This document shows positions 54,601 through 64,000 of a stretch of 64,000 nucleotides of DNA, piece after piece (the stretch's first letter is position 1; the number at the start of each line of letters is the position of its first letter). The DNA is taken from NCBI GenBank assembly GCA_944472155.2, contig OX235279.1, positions 150,620,199-150,684,198 of the forward strand, given 5' to 3'. The stretch is from Trichobilharzia szidati (lineage: Eukaryota > Platyhelminthes > Trematoda > Strigeidida > Schistosomatidae). Under the pieces are notes generated by a model, which saw only the letters and a program-made list of their open reading frames with translations, had not been told where the DNA came from and did not search any database. Position numbers and translations under genes: made by a program.

Positions 54601-56273
54601 GTTATGTTTGGAGGGGCTCTGAGGTGAGACAGAGTCAGTGTGTGTACTATTTCCTGGATGAATTGTGCAGTGAGTGGGGCTATTGTTTGCTGCATCCGAA
54701 AATAATCCTGTTGCATGTTTTGACTTTTAGCATCCATGGGTGGGCATCTGCGTTCATTTACTGGTGATATATAGTTTGGCTTGCAATTTGCGTTGTAGTT
54801 TGCTGGACCTAGGTACCCTGTGTTAAGATTACCTTGGTAGTTGTACCTCATGGGTCTTTCATAGTCGTATGCATATTGGCTCACATCACATGTGTGGGTG
54901 AAGTTATTGAGAGGGTCAAGTGTCGATCTATAATCAATATGTTGCTGAGGTTTAACATAGATAGTGTGAGAGTCTGGACGAGAATATTCATTAATATGGT
55001 GCCTATATGAGTCCCGTTTAGTGCTCAATATATCCTGATGACCCATTCTACGTTGCATTCCCAAGTAATGCGCGTTGCTAGGCATATTACTCCTAGTTCG
55101 GAAAGGGGTGTTCTTTCTCACATGATGGATGACGTTTTTGGGAATATGGTTTTTTACCCATGCATTGTCTTTTTTTAGACTGACATGTTGCTTATTAGAC
55201 TTATTGAGAGGGAGGTATGTCGAAGTCTAGAGTGGGACTCTAGGCTTTGTCGTCTTTCTTGCAGTTTCTACTGCGGGACTCTCGGGCTTGCATCCAGATT
55301 GAGTGTGGTCTGCCAGTGGTTTCTGGTCAGCCATAGTTTGTGAGTCAATGTCAACCTCATGTATGTCAACAGGTTTTCCAGATGTGCTCTCATGTACTTT
55401 AAGATTGCACCCAGTGACACTGCTCTTACTGAGTTTCGAGTCGCTTTTACTTGCCGATTTTTTCCCCAACACTATACAGGTGACTTGCTGTGCTTCAGTG
55501 TCCGTCGACACTTTAGCACTGATACCAGGTGCATTTCTCGGTGTGTTCAACTTTGTATCGAAGGAGTTCTTGGTTGCTTGCCTTTGGTGAGTTGTTTTAT
55601 CCGAGACTACTTTAATAGTCTTGAATTTAGTGGCAGTAGCCAGAAGATCTTCGGCCTTCTTAAATCGTTCAGCTATTATGTAGCTGTCGAACCTAAAGAG
55701 TATAGGACATGGATGCTTTAGGTCTTTTTTACTTAGGCGAATGCACTGACAAGGTGCACTCAAGAGATTTGCAGCCTTCAACAATGAGTGCTGGACCGAC
55801 TTTGTGGGCTCGCTATCTGGTACATTATACACTATAGCGTTTTGTTTCGAAGCCAGCCTTTCAACAACTTCGCTGGATAGAAAGTCAATGGCGTTTTCTA
55901 ACTCCCTCGCATTTTCTGAGTCAGTAGGCATCATTCTAGAGGTCATATTAAAAAGCTTTAGGATTGTAGGATCCTGCAGTTCCTTTTTCATAAGTGAGAT
56001 AGTTTCGAGTATAAATTCTAATGAACTTAACTTCGTTTTTAATTCATCTATCTGTAGCTGCATCTCTTTAATTATGCATGTTAAGTAAGAGAGCTCTACT
56101 TTTTCAGACAGAACATCTTCCACCTGTATTACAGGGGTCAGAGTTATGTTCGAGTCTTTTATGTTGGGTGAACTACTAATAATAACGGGTGGTAATGTGT
56201 TATTAGACGAGCTGGTGCTATTTTCTAAATTACTGGTGTTCACACGAACACTCGTTTTAGAATTTCGGCCCAT
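54597..56273 (-). pseudogene. Family D ORF1, one in-frame TAG
   Basis: The frame starts at an ATG and is open for 348 codons to a TAG at 55227-55229, then continues in the same frame to 54597, about 558 codons in all. Residues 60-110 (LTCIIKEMQLQIDELKTKLS) have the leucine heptads of a coiled coil. Residues 140-220 contain NAIVYNVPDSE, QCIRLSKK and PILFRFDS, like the RRM-type core of LINE ORF1 proteins. The middle is Ser, Lys and Thr rich. After the stop the C-terminal part is rich in Tyr, Asn and Arg (YAYDYERPMRYNYQ). I infer an RNA-binding particle protein. The element at 61 kb has a related C-terminal part. Confidence 0.72.
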
Positions 56274-56366
56274 CGTTATTAAAGATCAATCAACAGTAAG
56301 CAATAAATGAATATAAACGAAAACACGTGCAAAAGTGTCACCTGGTTCGAACGTACCGGGCAGTAT

Positions 56367-59225
56367 TAATAATAATAACAATAATAATAATTTTTGCTTT
56401 ATTCCTAGAACAGTATTAATGATACAGCAAGGAATTTTCAGCATTCAGTACAATATTGCATCTAATTTACTCAAAAACGACAACAACAAAAAATAAATAA
56501 ACGAAATAATTAATACATAATAATGATAACAAAACGTTTTTATAGCACCTATGTAGCAATTACAGTATACGATAAGGAGAAAAATACGCATAAAGTATGA
56601 AATTATAGTAATAATAGTAATAACAACTAAAATAAAAATAGCAAAGTTGTAATTAAATGATAGAAAGGGGACACCATAGAATTACAGAAAGATGAACAAT
56701 GAAAGGGTCGATTCACTATGCTAATTACATAGTAACTTATATGTTTCACGTCTAACAGAGTCTTCATCACATAAAATACGGGCTAAATACGGTATTTTAG
56801 AATTTTTGTACTTAGTGGTACGAGCATATAATTTCTTATATTGACTTCTCGTTCTACCTGATGATATACAAGGGGATAGTTGTGAATAAAGAGGGTGCAG
56901 AGGGTCTGACAGTACGGCCTTTGCCCAATTTGTACAGGAATTTACGTGTCTCTCGACTATAGTATTGGCGAGCTCACGCAGTGGCAAACCACAAGCCCTA
57001 CTCACAGCATTTAATATCCTTCGTAATATGACATAGTCTTTTTTAAGAAGCCCAGGAAAGATTAATGGAGAACAATAGAGTACAATAGGTAAAATACAGG
57101 AGTTTACAAACTTCAGAAGTAAAGGTTGGTCGATACCTGATTGTCTTAACTTTTTAATGTAGAAAATAAGACGAAGCATTTTCTTAGAGATGACCATGAA
57201 AGGTCAGAGGAAAGAACTAATCCAAGGTATTTAATGCTTGACTTGGTTTCAATTTCAGTGCCATCTATGCTTCAGGCATCATGGAAACTAACTAGTTCAT
57301 GTATGTCACGTCGATGCTTGAAGGTAAAGTTAACTGCCTGACATTTGGAAGGATTTAACATAAGACCATTTGACTAAGACCACTTGCTGATGTCCAACAG
57401 AAAGCTATTCAGTTTGGAGCAGTCAGACTCGGAAGTGACAGGCAGTGATACAGTCAGATCATCAGCATATTTGACAAAATTAGTTTCGTTTAAATGTGGC
57501 AGGTCGTGTAGGAAGAAAGAAAAGAGAAAAGGAGAGAGGACGGCACCTTGAGGAACACCGGCTTTTGTAAGCAAAGCAGAAGAAGATTTGCCATTATATG
57601 CAGTATACTGCATTCTATCGGAAAAATAAGAATGCAACCAACTCTTGGCCCAGGATGCTGTGTGCTTCAAGGAGAGCTTATTTAATAAAAGGTCCCTAGG
57701 TACAGAGTCAAACGCAGATGTGTAGTTTAGGAAAGCACCACGAACATATTTGGCACCTTTGTCTAAACAAGAAACAACATTATGATATAAGACAACCGCA
57801 GCATCCAAGGTACTTCTACCATGTTTATATGCAAATTGCTTAGGGTCATTAAAAGCTTTCAATGAAAGTTCAAGACGAAGTAAAATTAGTTTTTCCATCA
57901 ATTTTAAAAAAGGAGAAGTAATTGCAATAGGCCTAAATTTAATATCGGTACCAGAAGATTGTTTTGGTATAGGGATAATTTTAATGTTTTTCCATGCAGA
58001 AGGTAGAACATTACTGGAAAAGGAAGCATTAAAAATATTAGTAAGAGGGTAACACAAAATATCAGCACAGTTCCTGAGGACAATGGCAGGTACGCCATCA
58101 GGACCAAGGCTTTGGGAAGGCTTAAGAGAACGGAGACATTTAAGCACATCAAGGGTATTAAAACCACTAAAATTATTGTCTATGTGATTTGTATCATTAG
58201 GAAGGATATCGACAGAGGAGCGTATGAAAGACTTATTAAGATTATCAACATTAAGAGATTGGACAGAAGTACACCGCTTACCGCTAGTTATTTCTTTAAA
58301 AAGTTTCCATAAACTAGAAGGGGTTTTACATGACAAGAATCTTTGGTTGTATAAAACATTTAGTCTGTGCATTTCGAGTTTTATCAGAGTATTTAGCTTT
58401 TTTACACCTGATGAGTTCAGTACAGGAGCACGTTTGCGAGCTTCATATATACCAACATCATTGATGAATACTAGATCTAGTGTTTTTTCGAGACGGGTAG
58501 CAAAGTTAACAATATTGTCATGGCCAAGTGATATAAGGAAGGAGTGATCACTTGAGTTAAAATCGCCAGTCACTATTGATAAAGAGTTCTCGAAGCAAGC
58601 TGCAGCAAAAGCGGTGAATTCATCCGCGAACATAGATAAATCCGATATGGTACAGCCAGGAGAGACATAAACATTAGAAATATAAATGAATTTGTATTTT
58701 GACAAGTGTCTCGGGCGACATCTGACAGTGATGCAATCAATGTAGTCATTCGAGAATTTGAAACAAACTTTGTTAGAAATAGACCATTTTGAGTGAATAA
58801 ATGTAACTAAACCTCCGCCGCATTTTTCTTGGAACAAACACGGTCTTGTCGGAATATATTAAAATCATTTAAAGATACTATATTGTCATCATATGAGTCA
58901 TGAAGCCAGGTTTCTTGTAGAGTTACAATACCAGTATTGTGATAAGTTTCGGATAACAACAGGGACTGAAAATCCAGAATTTTGTTAGGCAGTGACCGAC
59001 AGTTGGTACTAACGATAACTGGAACAGTGGTTTGATGTATGGGTGTAGATTTTAAAGCACGTTGCCAACCACCATGGTGCTTTTTCTTGAGTTTATTGCA
59101 AATATGGAAGTTTTTAGGTTTTAAGCATTTTATATAATCCCGAGAGTGAATGATACGATTAGAATGCATAATTTTAAATGTAAACACCAACAAAATATGA
59201 GTAAATAGATGCAAAATGTACATGG
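56367..59225 (-). mobile_element. CR1-like LINE, family B, second copy
   Basis: This sister of the copy in eIF3g intron 3 begins in or before the endonuclease at about 59225 and ends with GGAATAAAGC and an (ATT)n tail at 56395-56367. It lies between family A-like endonuclease sequence on its 5' side and the family D element on its 3' side, all in the same orientation. Confidence 0.85.
56721..59223 (-). pseudogene. Family B endonuclease-RT, inactivated
   Basis: The endonuclease starts at VIVSTNCRSLPNKILDFQSL, TLQETWLHDSYDD, then a frameshift near 58815, GGGLVTFIH, VYVSPGC and IVTGDFNSSD, LEKTLDLVFIND. The RT shows SQSLGPDGVPAIVLR, FRPIAITSPFLKLMEKLIL, FAYKHGRSTLDAA, GAFLNYTSAFDSVP, KAGVPQGAVLSPFLFSFFLH and VKYADDLTVSL. 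In motif A the catalytic Asp is Asn (LNY against LDY in the sister copy). Further lesions are TAG after SKWS at 57374, a TGA near 57270 and a small deletion near 57195. The rest continues to LARILCDEDSVRRET at 56721. Confidence 0.85.
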
Positions 59226-59284
59226 ATTATGGTAGCCCAAAACGTTCAAACAGGCCGCCAAGGACGCTCAACAAATATTGTCTG

Positions 59285-59676
59285 TTTATCCATGGTGGTC
59301 GATTTGTTGGTCTTTTAGGAACCCTCCAGGGAATGAAATCAGTGGTAACCCTCTCAAGTGTATTCTTAAATCTATCCCATTCATCTTCAATGGATGAGAC
59401 AATATTGACTGACCAGTCGGCAGTTGAAGCACGCTCCTTTATAGCGACTATGTCAGCATGCCAAACACTAGGTCGGGATTTGGGTTGAAAACTGACTAAG
59501 TTGCCAACCCTTAAGTTAAAATCTAACACCCCATGATCACTGTTTGCTAGAGGTGGATGAATAACTAGACCATCCACGTCGTCGTTGTCATGAGTAAGCA
59601 CTAAGTCCAGCAAGGAAGATCCTTGGGTAGAACCGAATCTTGTACTACCTAAGACATGCTGTGTCAGGGCATTTTG
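59285..59676 (-). mobile_element. CR1-like endonuclease fragment (family A-like)
   Basis: The minus strand reads LTQHVLGSTRFGSTQGSSLL, DLVLTHDNDDVD, LANSDHGVLDF, SVWHADIVAIKERAST, FIPWRVPKRP and RPPWINRQ, matching family A (HIIKPTRYDSQHSSSTLDLV, RSDHAVLTF, NVWQADMNAIV, FIPWSVPKG, CPPWINRE). It could be the missing upstream part of the interrupted element at 47.6-50.8 kb: INRQ here would be followed by IYFDILRRRKRFW at 50845. That joining is inference and the junction sequence is not clean. Confidence 0.7.
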
Positions 59677-59689
59677 TAATATAATGTAT

Positions 59690-61210
59690 ATATTTCCTAT
59701 CTATGTAGGACACACCAGTTGTACAGGCATGGATAAGTATTACTTAAATTACACGTTTTGATTTATAGTGAAATTACATGGTTGCTGTCCTCTCTGACAT
59801 CAGTTAGTGAACACATTCTGATAGATAGTCGTTCAATGGAGCACATAAAGAAATAAGGTCCAGTTTGCCTTACTATAGTTCCTATATAGTACTTGTTGTG
59901 AAGTGGAGGTATGAGCTGCATTGCTATTCAGTGGAAGTGGCAGAGCACACATTACTGTTTTGTGGTCACTACCTGAAGACTTAGAACCCACTAAGATTGA
60001 GAGGGGGCTTATATCGTGACAGAATCAAAAAAAAATAAAATATTAAGTCTAGTACATTGTCACCTCTTGTAGGGATAGTGGCAGTTTGTTTCCAGCTGAA
60101 AATGTCCAGTGTCCCTAAGAGCTTGTCGTATTTAGTTGGCCCTTTTAATAAGTCCCAGTTGATTTCGGGTAGGTTGAAGTCTCCACATATGATCTTATGC
60201 TTGTATGGAAGAGTGGATACTTGCTCCAGTGCATTTATAAGTTGTGTCTCGTAATCACTAAAGGTGCCAGGTGCTCTATAGATACATCCTATTAGTAGTG
60301 TAGCACTTTTGAAGTGTACGTTGGCCCATAGGGTATCGTGCGTGTCATTGAGTTCCCTATTTTCTAGCTGTAATACAGTAAGTGTCTTCAGGAAGTACAT
60401 TGGGCAGCCTCCTCCCTTACCACTCTTCCTGTCACAGCGAAAGTGTATGTACCCTTTGATGCTTATCTCTTCGTCTGGTATATTGGAGTGACACCAGGAT
60501 TCGGTAATAATAATTATAGGGGGTTTGTATACCAGCGTGTGTGCCCTGAGCATCGGTAGTTTGTTAAGGATAGATCTAGCATTAATAAGTATTAAGTAGA
60601 GTTGAGATTTGAAGTAGTGTTTGAAGTGTTTAAGCTCGTCAATAAGGTTCAGGTGTGGATCGGCATCCACTGTTTCCTCGTGGCATATCAACCCTGTGTT
60701 GCACCTAGTTTGTTCACCTATGTCTGTCGAGTTACTATCCATTTTTTTTAGTGGGTAATGGGTTTGATTATTAGATAAACTATACGATGACGTGGTTCTA
60801 GGCTTGGGTAGGTTGGAGACTTGGGTTGAGGTTTTTATTTGGCCTATGCTTGTACAGTCTTTGGGTGTGATTAATAGTTCCGCGTGTACTAGCCCATGTC
60901 TGTTTTCTTCCCGATAGGGGACCGATGTTAGTGGTACGGGTTCAGAAGGGTTAACATCCCCATCAACTGTTTGGTTAGCGCTGACAGGGAAGTGTTGGAT
61001 AAAAAATCTTTGGTACCTTGTGATGCCCATGACTTGTTAATCTGCCTATTGTGTAGGGACATTCCAGGAGACCTTACATGGGTGTCGTTATATGCATAGC
61101 TGCCCTGTGGTTTGTTTCCCAGAAGGCTTGTTCCGTATAATCTGCCAAAGTTGGTTTGTGTGTCATGCTTTGTAGACCCTGAGTACCTGGTGGCTGAGCT
61201 TCGAGTGTTG
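59690..61210 (-). mobile_element. CR1-like LINE (family D-like), internally deleted
   Basis: From 61210 downward the minus strand has ORF1 C-terminal sequence, a frameshift, and ORF2 endonuclease: LILINARSILNKLPMLRAHT, TESWCHSNIPDEE, GGGCPMYFL, GCIYRAPG, GDFNLPEINWD and VLDLIF, then GSDHKTVM and YRNYSKANWTLF. At about 59893 it switches directly to 3' untranslated sequence (TATTTCTTTATGTGCTCCAT) matching the tail at 50.25 kb, and ends with the hairpin ATGCC-TGTACAACT-GGTGT (59730-59712). The whole RT is missing. Confidence 0.75.
59981..61030 (-). pseudogene. Family D-like ORF2 N-terminus and endonuclease
   Basis: A 349-codon open frame carries a 140-residue low-complexity lead-in (Thr, Ser and Pro rich) and then the AP endonuclease from LYLILINARSILNK to NVLDLIFYFF. 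A frameshift at an A-rich run (about 60030) separates it from the SDHK motif. The ETW glutamate (TESW) and GDFN are present. Because the RT is deleted the product could at most be a lone endonuclease domain. Confidence 0.72.
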
Positions 61211-61253
61211 TCACCTATATAACATATTTATTTTCGAATATTAAATAAAAATT

Positions 61254-61277
61254 GTCCATTCGCGGAAACGAATGGAC
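61254..61277. repeat. Perfect 9-bp hairpin
   Basis: GTCCATTCG and CGAATGGAC are perfect inverted complements around the six-base loop CGGAAA. It lies 45 bases outside the 5' end of the family D-like element. Function is unknown. Confidence 0.6.
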
Positions 61278-61861
61278 TATTTTTACAATATTCAAGTTGA
61301 GTACACGCACAAAAATACATGGAAAATTTTTTTAATATTACATAATTTTAAAAAAAAAGAAAGAAAGAAAAATAGAAGAAAATTTGCACAGCAGCCCATG
61401 TTTTTTCCAATAATATGTACTTTTACTGCAAGACTATCAGTTTTATGTATTTTTATGTGTGATTGTTCGTGTCATGTGTCCATGTGAGATATTCATATGT
61501 GGTGCAGAAGTGTGATTTTAATATCTAATATCTATGAAATCATTAAATGTAATACAAGAATCTTTTCAATTTTGAGCATTTGGATGTTGCTTACATATGT
61601 GAATCATAGGATATCAGCGAGTTGTGTGTAGCAATAGTCTTTAACATCGGAGAGTTTTATAAGGACAATATGCTCTTTGCGTGTACATAGTGTGGAGCAA
61701 TTAGAAGATATAGAATAAACAAAATTGTCACGTATTTTAGGAAGTTAATAACAGTACTATATGTTCAATGAGTATATATGTGTATGAGTGTTACAATTTG
61801 TCTCGCAGTGTATTACAACAGATGGTAGTACAGTAAACGTTCACAGAGTAGTTTGATATGA
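61278..61861. other. AT-rich spacer between LINEs
   Basis: The stretch includes an A/G-rich run (61348-61382) and no recognised coding. Its right end is likely the 3' untranslated region of the R2-like element. Confidence 0.45.
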
Positions 61862-63940
61862 CAATAAATTTACATCATTGGTTCAATTGTCTTCCACATC
61901 TGAGTCTATGCGTTCCACGCATATAAGTATCATAGATTTTCAAAGAGCCTTTGATGGTTGAGATGCAGAGGTTCGAAATGTCGAAGGAGGTGAAAAACAG
62001 TCTGCGAAGGTATTTTGCAGAGAGTTGACTGATCATCCCTCGATAAGAGATTACAACAGGAATTTGCAAGATTCTTTGAACTGTATCTCCCATTGCAGAC
62101 AGGAACCGTTGGCATGCAGCAACCATCGTTGGAGTTCCGTATTTTGACATCTTCGACGCATGGCTGATATAAGTGAAGGCGTCGCTGCAGATTGTTACGT
62201 CGAGAATGTATGCTACTCCGTCTAACAAGATAATCAGATCAGGTTTACAGAAAGACGTGGGCGTTGGAACACATGGCTCGACGTAAAATCTGGTATTCAT
62301 TTTGCGCAATTTGTTAGCGATCAGCTTGAGGACGTAGTTGTGTCTCTTGCATCTGACGTCATGAGTTAGAGCGCAATGCTGAAGAATGTGTTGAAGATTT
62401 TCCGGTTGACCACACCCGCCTCTGCAGTTGATGTCCGCTCTAGGACGTCCACGCGTACTTCTCGTTTTTGTGCCCAAGAGGCCTCCACGCAGTTGAACGG
62501 CTCGTACATAGAGTTTGGGCAAGACCATTTCGGGGTTGAGAAGCCATTTGTGAGATTCAGGGTATTTTGTTGACTCAGTCAAACCGTAACCATCCGCCGA
62601 TGAGTGTAGCTGTTGTGCCCAGCTTTCATGGGCTTCTATTGATGTCACTATTTGTCTATGGGCCTGCATCGGAAGGTTGCAGATCCTAAGAAAAGGTGTG
62701 AAGGTTTCGGAGGATGCGATGCTGCGTATGAGCGGATTCCTGTTGTTGAGTAGCGCCTCAATTCTTTTGCGCCTATGAATCGGAATCGTTGTTGAGAGAT
62801 TCATAATTCCCAGGCCTCCCTTTTTGATATCCGCGTGGAAAAATGCAGTTGGAGTGTCTTTTGGGAGGTGAAGCCAGCGGCGGACAGCTGCACGAATAAG
62901 TTTGTCCATCGTTTTCAGGGTATTCTTGTGAGTGATGCTGAAAGTCAGTGAATATAGTAGACGAGGAATCAGATCGTTCTTCAGGATTCTCATTCGTTGA
63001 TGATGTTTAAGGGGGGCGCTTTACACATTGTCTAAGTATTTGTTGAGGTCGCCGACATGATCGAAGCAGCGCCTGCCCTCGTAATTGAAGGGAACACCCA
63101 GATAGGTAAATTCCTCTGTTGGCGAGATGGCTGAAATTGACAGGCAGTTGATATTGAAGACAGTAGGAGAAAGGGCAACGATTCTACGCTGTCTGTCAGC
63201 GACTATGTTGATTGTGCGGCTTTTGTCGACGTTGATCGATAATCCCGCCAGCCCCAGCGAGGCGGCGATACAGCTGAGTTTGTTTTGAAGAGCCGCAGCA
63301 TTTGGAGCTAGGATGATGAGATCATCAGCATATGCTATGTAGTGCAGAGGATGGCCATCGACGTAGATGGGGTCATGGGCTTCAAGAACATTGAGTATCT
63401 CATCCATAGTCATGATGAAGAGAAGCGGTGACAGAGGGTCACCCTGTTTGACTCCTCGTGTTGGGTGACAATTCACTTCGTGGAAGAGACTGTAAGAGTT
63501 GGAGTAGTAGTTTGTAAGATATTCTCTTAGCATTGGGGGCGCACCAAAACTCTCAGCCACCCTTAGAATTGTTTGATGTTAGACGCTGTCGAAAGCTTTC
63601 GAGATGTCGAGGATAGCTAACGCGCAACTTGTGTAGTTGGAGTGCGCTTCTCTCAAGATGGCGTGAAGTAGATTGGTTGCTTCGAAGCAGCCATCACGTT
63701 GCAGGAAGGCAAACTGTAGTTTTTCCATTGGGAATGATCTGGACCATCGCTTGGCGATAATCTTGTGCAGACAGCGCGTAACAACAGAAGTGATGGAAAT
63801 AGGCCGGAAGTCGGTAGGGTTATCGGGATGTGATGTTTTCGGAATGAAGGTGACCCTGGAAGCTGATAGCGTCACTACACCAGCTACCAGTGTGACTTGG
63901 CACAGTATGCGAGTAGGTTGTGTCGTTGTTGTCCTTGGAC
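61862..63940 (-). mobile_element. R2-like LINE with restriction-like endonuclease, 5'-truncated or off-window
   Basis: One minus-strand frame from about 63937 to TGA-free end at 61875, broken by two in-frame stops, encodes RT followed by CCHC zinc knuckle and a restriction-like endonuclease, the layout of the R2 clade. R2 elements usually insert at one site in 28S rRNA genes. The sequence downstream of this copy (61860 and below) shows no rDNA. Upstream of 63940 the frame is closed and similarity is lost, so the copy is probably 5'-truncated in the RT finger region. Confidence 0.82.
61875..63937 (-). pseudogene. R2-like reverse transcriptase-endonuclease with two in-frame TAA
   Basis: In order: SRVTFIPKTSHPDNPTDFRP, ISITSVVTRCLHK, FLQRDGCFEATNLL, LAILDISKAFDSV (motif A), then TAA at about 63576; RVAESFGAPPML, RGVKQGDPLSPLLF (motif B), IAYADDLIILA (motif C), INVDKSRTI and EFTYLGVPF, then TAA near 63018; APLKHHQRMRILKNDLIPRL, KGGLGIMNLST. 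In the last 372 residues, C190, C194, H202 and C207 form the zinc knuckle (CRGGCGQPENLQHILQHC), and KPDLIILLDGVAYILDVTI at about 250-268 fits the PD...D core of the R2 endonuclease. All three blocks are in the same frame, so only point changes separate it from an open frame. Confidence 0.83.
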
Positions 63941-64000
63941 TCTATGTCCTTATTTTTGTTTTTAGTTTGGTTGCTAGCATGGTTTTGAATATTATTTACC

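Larger units (their letters stand above)
50850..56366 (-). mobile_element. CR1-like LINE, family D, near full length (about 5.5 kb)
   Basis: On the minus strand the order is a 93-bp leader, ORF1 from an ATG at 56273, ORF2 ending at 51712, and a roughly 860-bp 3' untranslated region ending with the hairpin ATGCC-TGTAAACT-GGTGT (50888-50871) at 50850. Each ORF carries one in-frame stop. The 5' boundary lies directly at the (ATT)n tail of the family B element. The 3' boundary adjoins family A-like sequence at 50845. The few lesions suggest recent activity. Confidence 0.85.

Noticed and set aside
55303..56088. Plus-strand frames of 94-120 codons opposite family D ORF1
   Set aside because: They are antisense shadows of a well-supported ORF1 and lack any motif.
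1..64000. CRISPR arrays, rRNA genes, bacterial operons or integrated virus genes
   Set aside because: No regularly spaced repeats, no rRNA core sequences, and all long frames are host exons or retroelement proteins; nothing resembles viral capsid or envelope genes.

Overview
This is eukaryotic, AT-rich, transposon-dense DNA that most resembles a trematode flatworm, probably schistosome-like. The reasons are three genes with eukaryotic splice sites, three introns of only 34-35 bp (a known flatworm trait), and a retroelement mix (RTE/SR2-like, several CR1-like families, Penelope-like, R2-like, tRNA-derived SINE) typical of schistosome genomes. Many long open frames start at non-ATG codons and belong to retroelements. 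I could run no database search, so family names rest on motif recognition.

Host genes. (1) WDR26/GID7 homologue, minus strand, exons between 603 and 6403: LisH and CTLH exons are present and the WD40 part lies beyond the left edge. (2) eIF3 subunit G, plus strand, exons between 26810 and 37361: conserved N-terminal region, zinc knuckle, RRM and the C-terminal KPSNN, followed by a poly(A) signal at 37478. The exon carrying the start codon was not found. (3) COX20 homologue, minus strand, 41038-41370, with two 34-bp introns.

Mobile DNA by region. 7.1-8.2 kb: decayed RTE (-). 14.47-16.52 kb: RTE (+) with its 5' end kept and its 3' half missing. 18.36-18.87 kb: another RTE 5' end (-). 19.6 kb: gag-like remnant (-). 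20.4-23.7 kb: CR1-like LINE (+) with ORF1 remnant and ORF2 broken by two stops. 24.2-25.2 kb: long inverted duplication of a LINE C-terminal segment. Inside the eIF3g introns: a tRNA-RTE composite SINE, an RTE split by a Penelope-like fragment, a 675-bp near-perfect palindrome, a CR1-like reverse transcriptase (-), a small inverted-repeat element and an RTE 3' end. 37.7-39.65 kb: LINE remnant and an inverted Penelope-like composite. 43.6-47.1 kb: CR1-like LINE (+) with an uninterrupted 944-codon ORF2. 47.6-61.2 kb (-): a nest of at least five CR1-like elements, one about 5.5 kb long with a single stop in each ORF. 61.86-63.94 kb (-): R2-like LINE with CCHC zinc knuckle and restriction-like endonuclease, not in rDNA.

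I did not find a clearly new functional system. The most interesting observations are structural: three independent inverted duplications of retroelement tails, a 141-bp duplication flanking a LINE tail, a small hairpin recurring at the 3' ends of several elements, and a SINE that joins a tRNA head to both ends of an RTE. The stretches 8.2-13.2, 16.5-18.4, 39.7-41.0 and 41.4-43.6 kb hold nothing I could identify with confidence.
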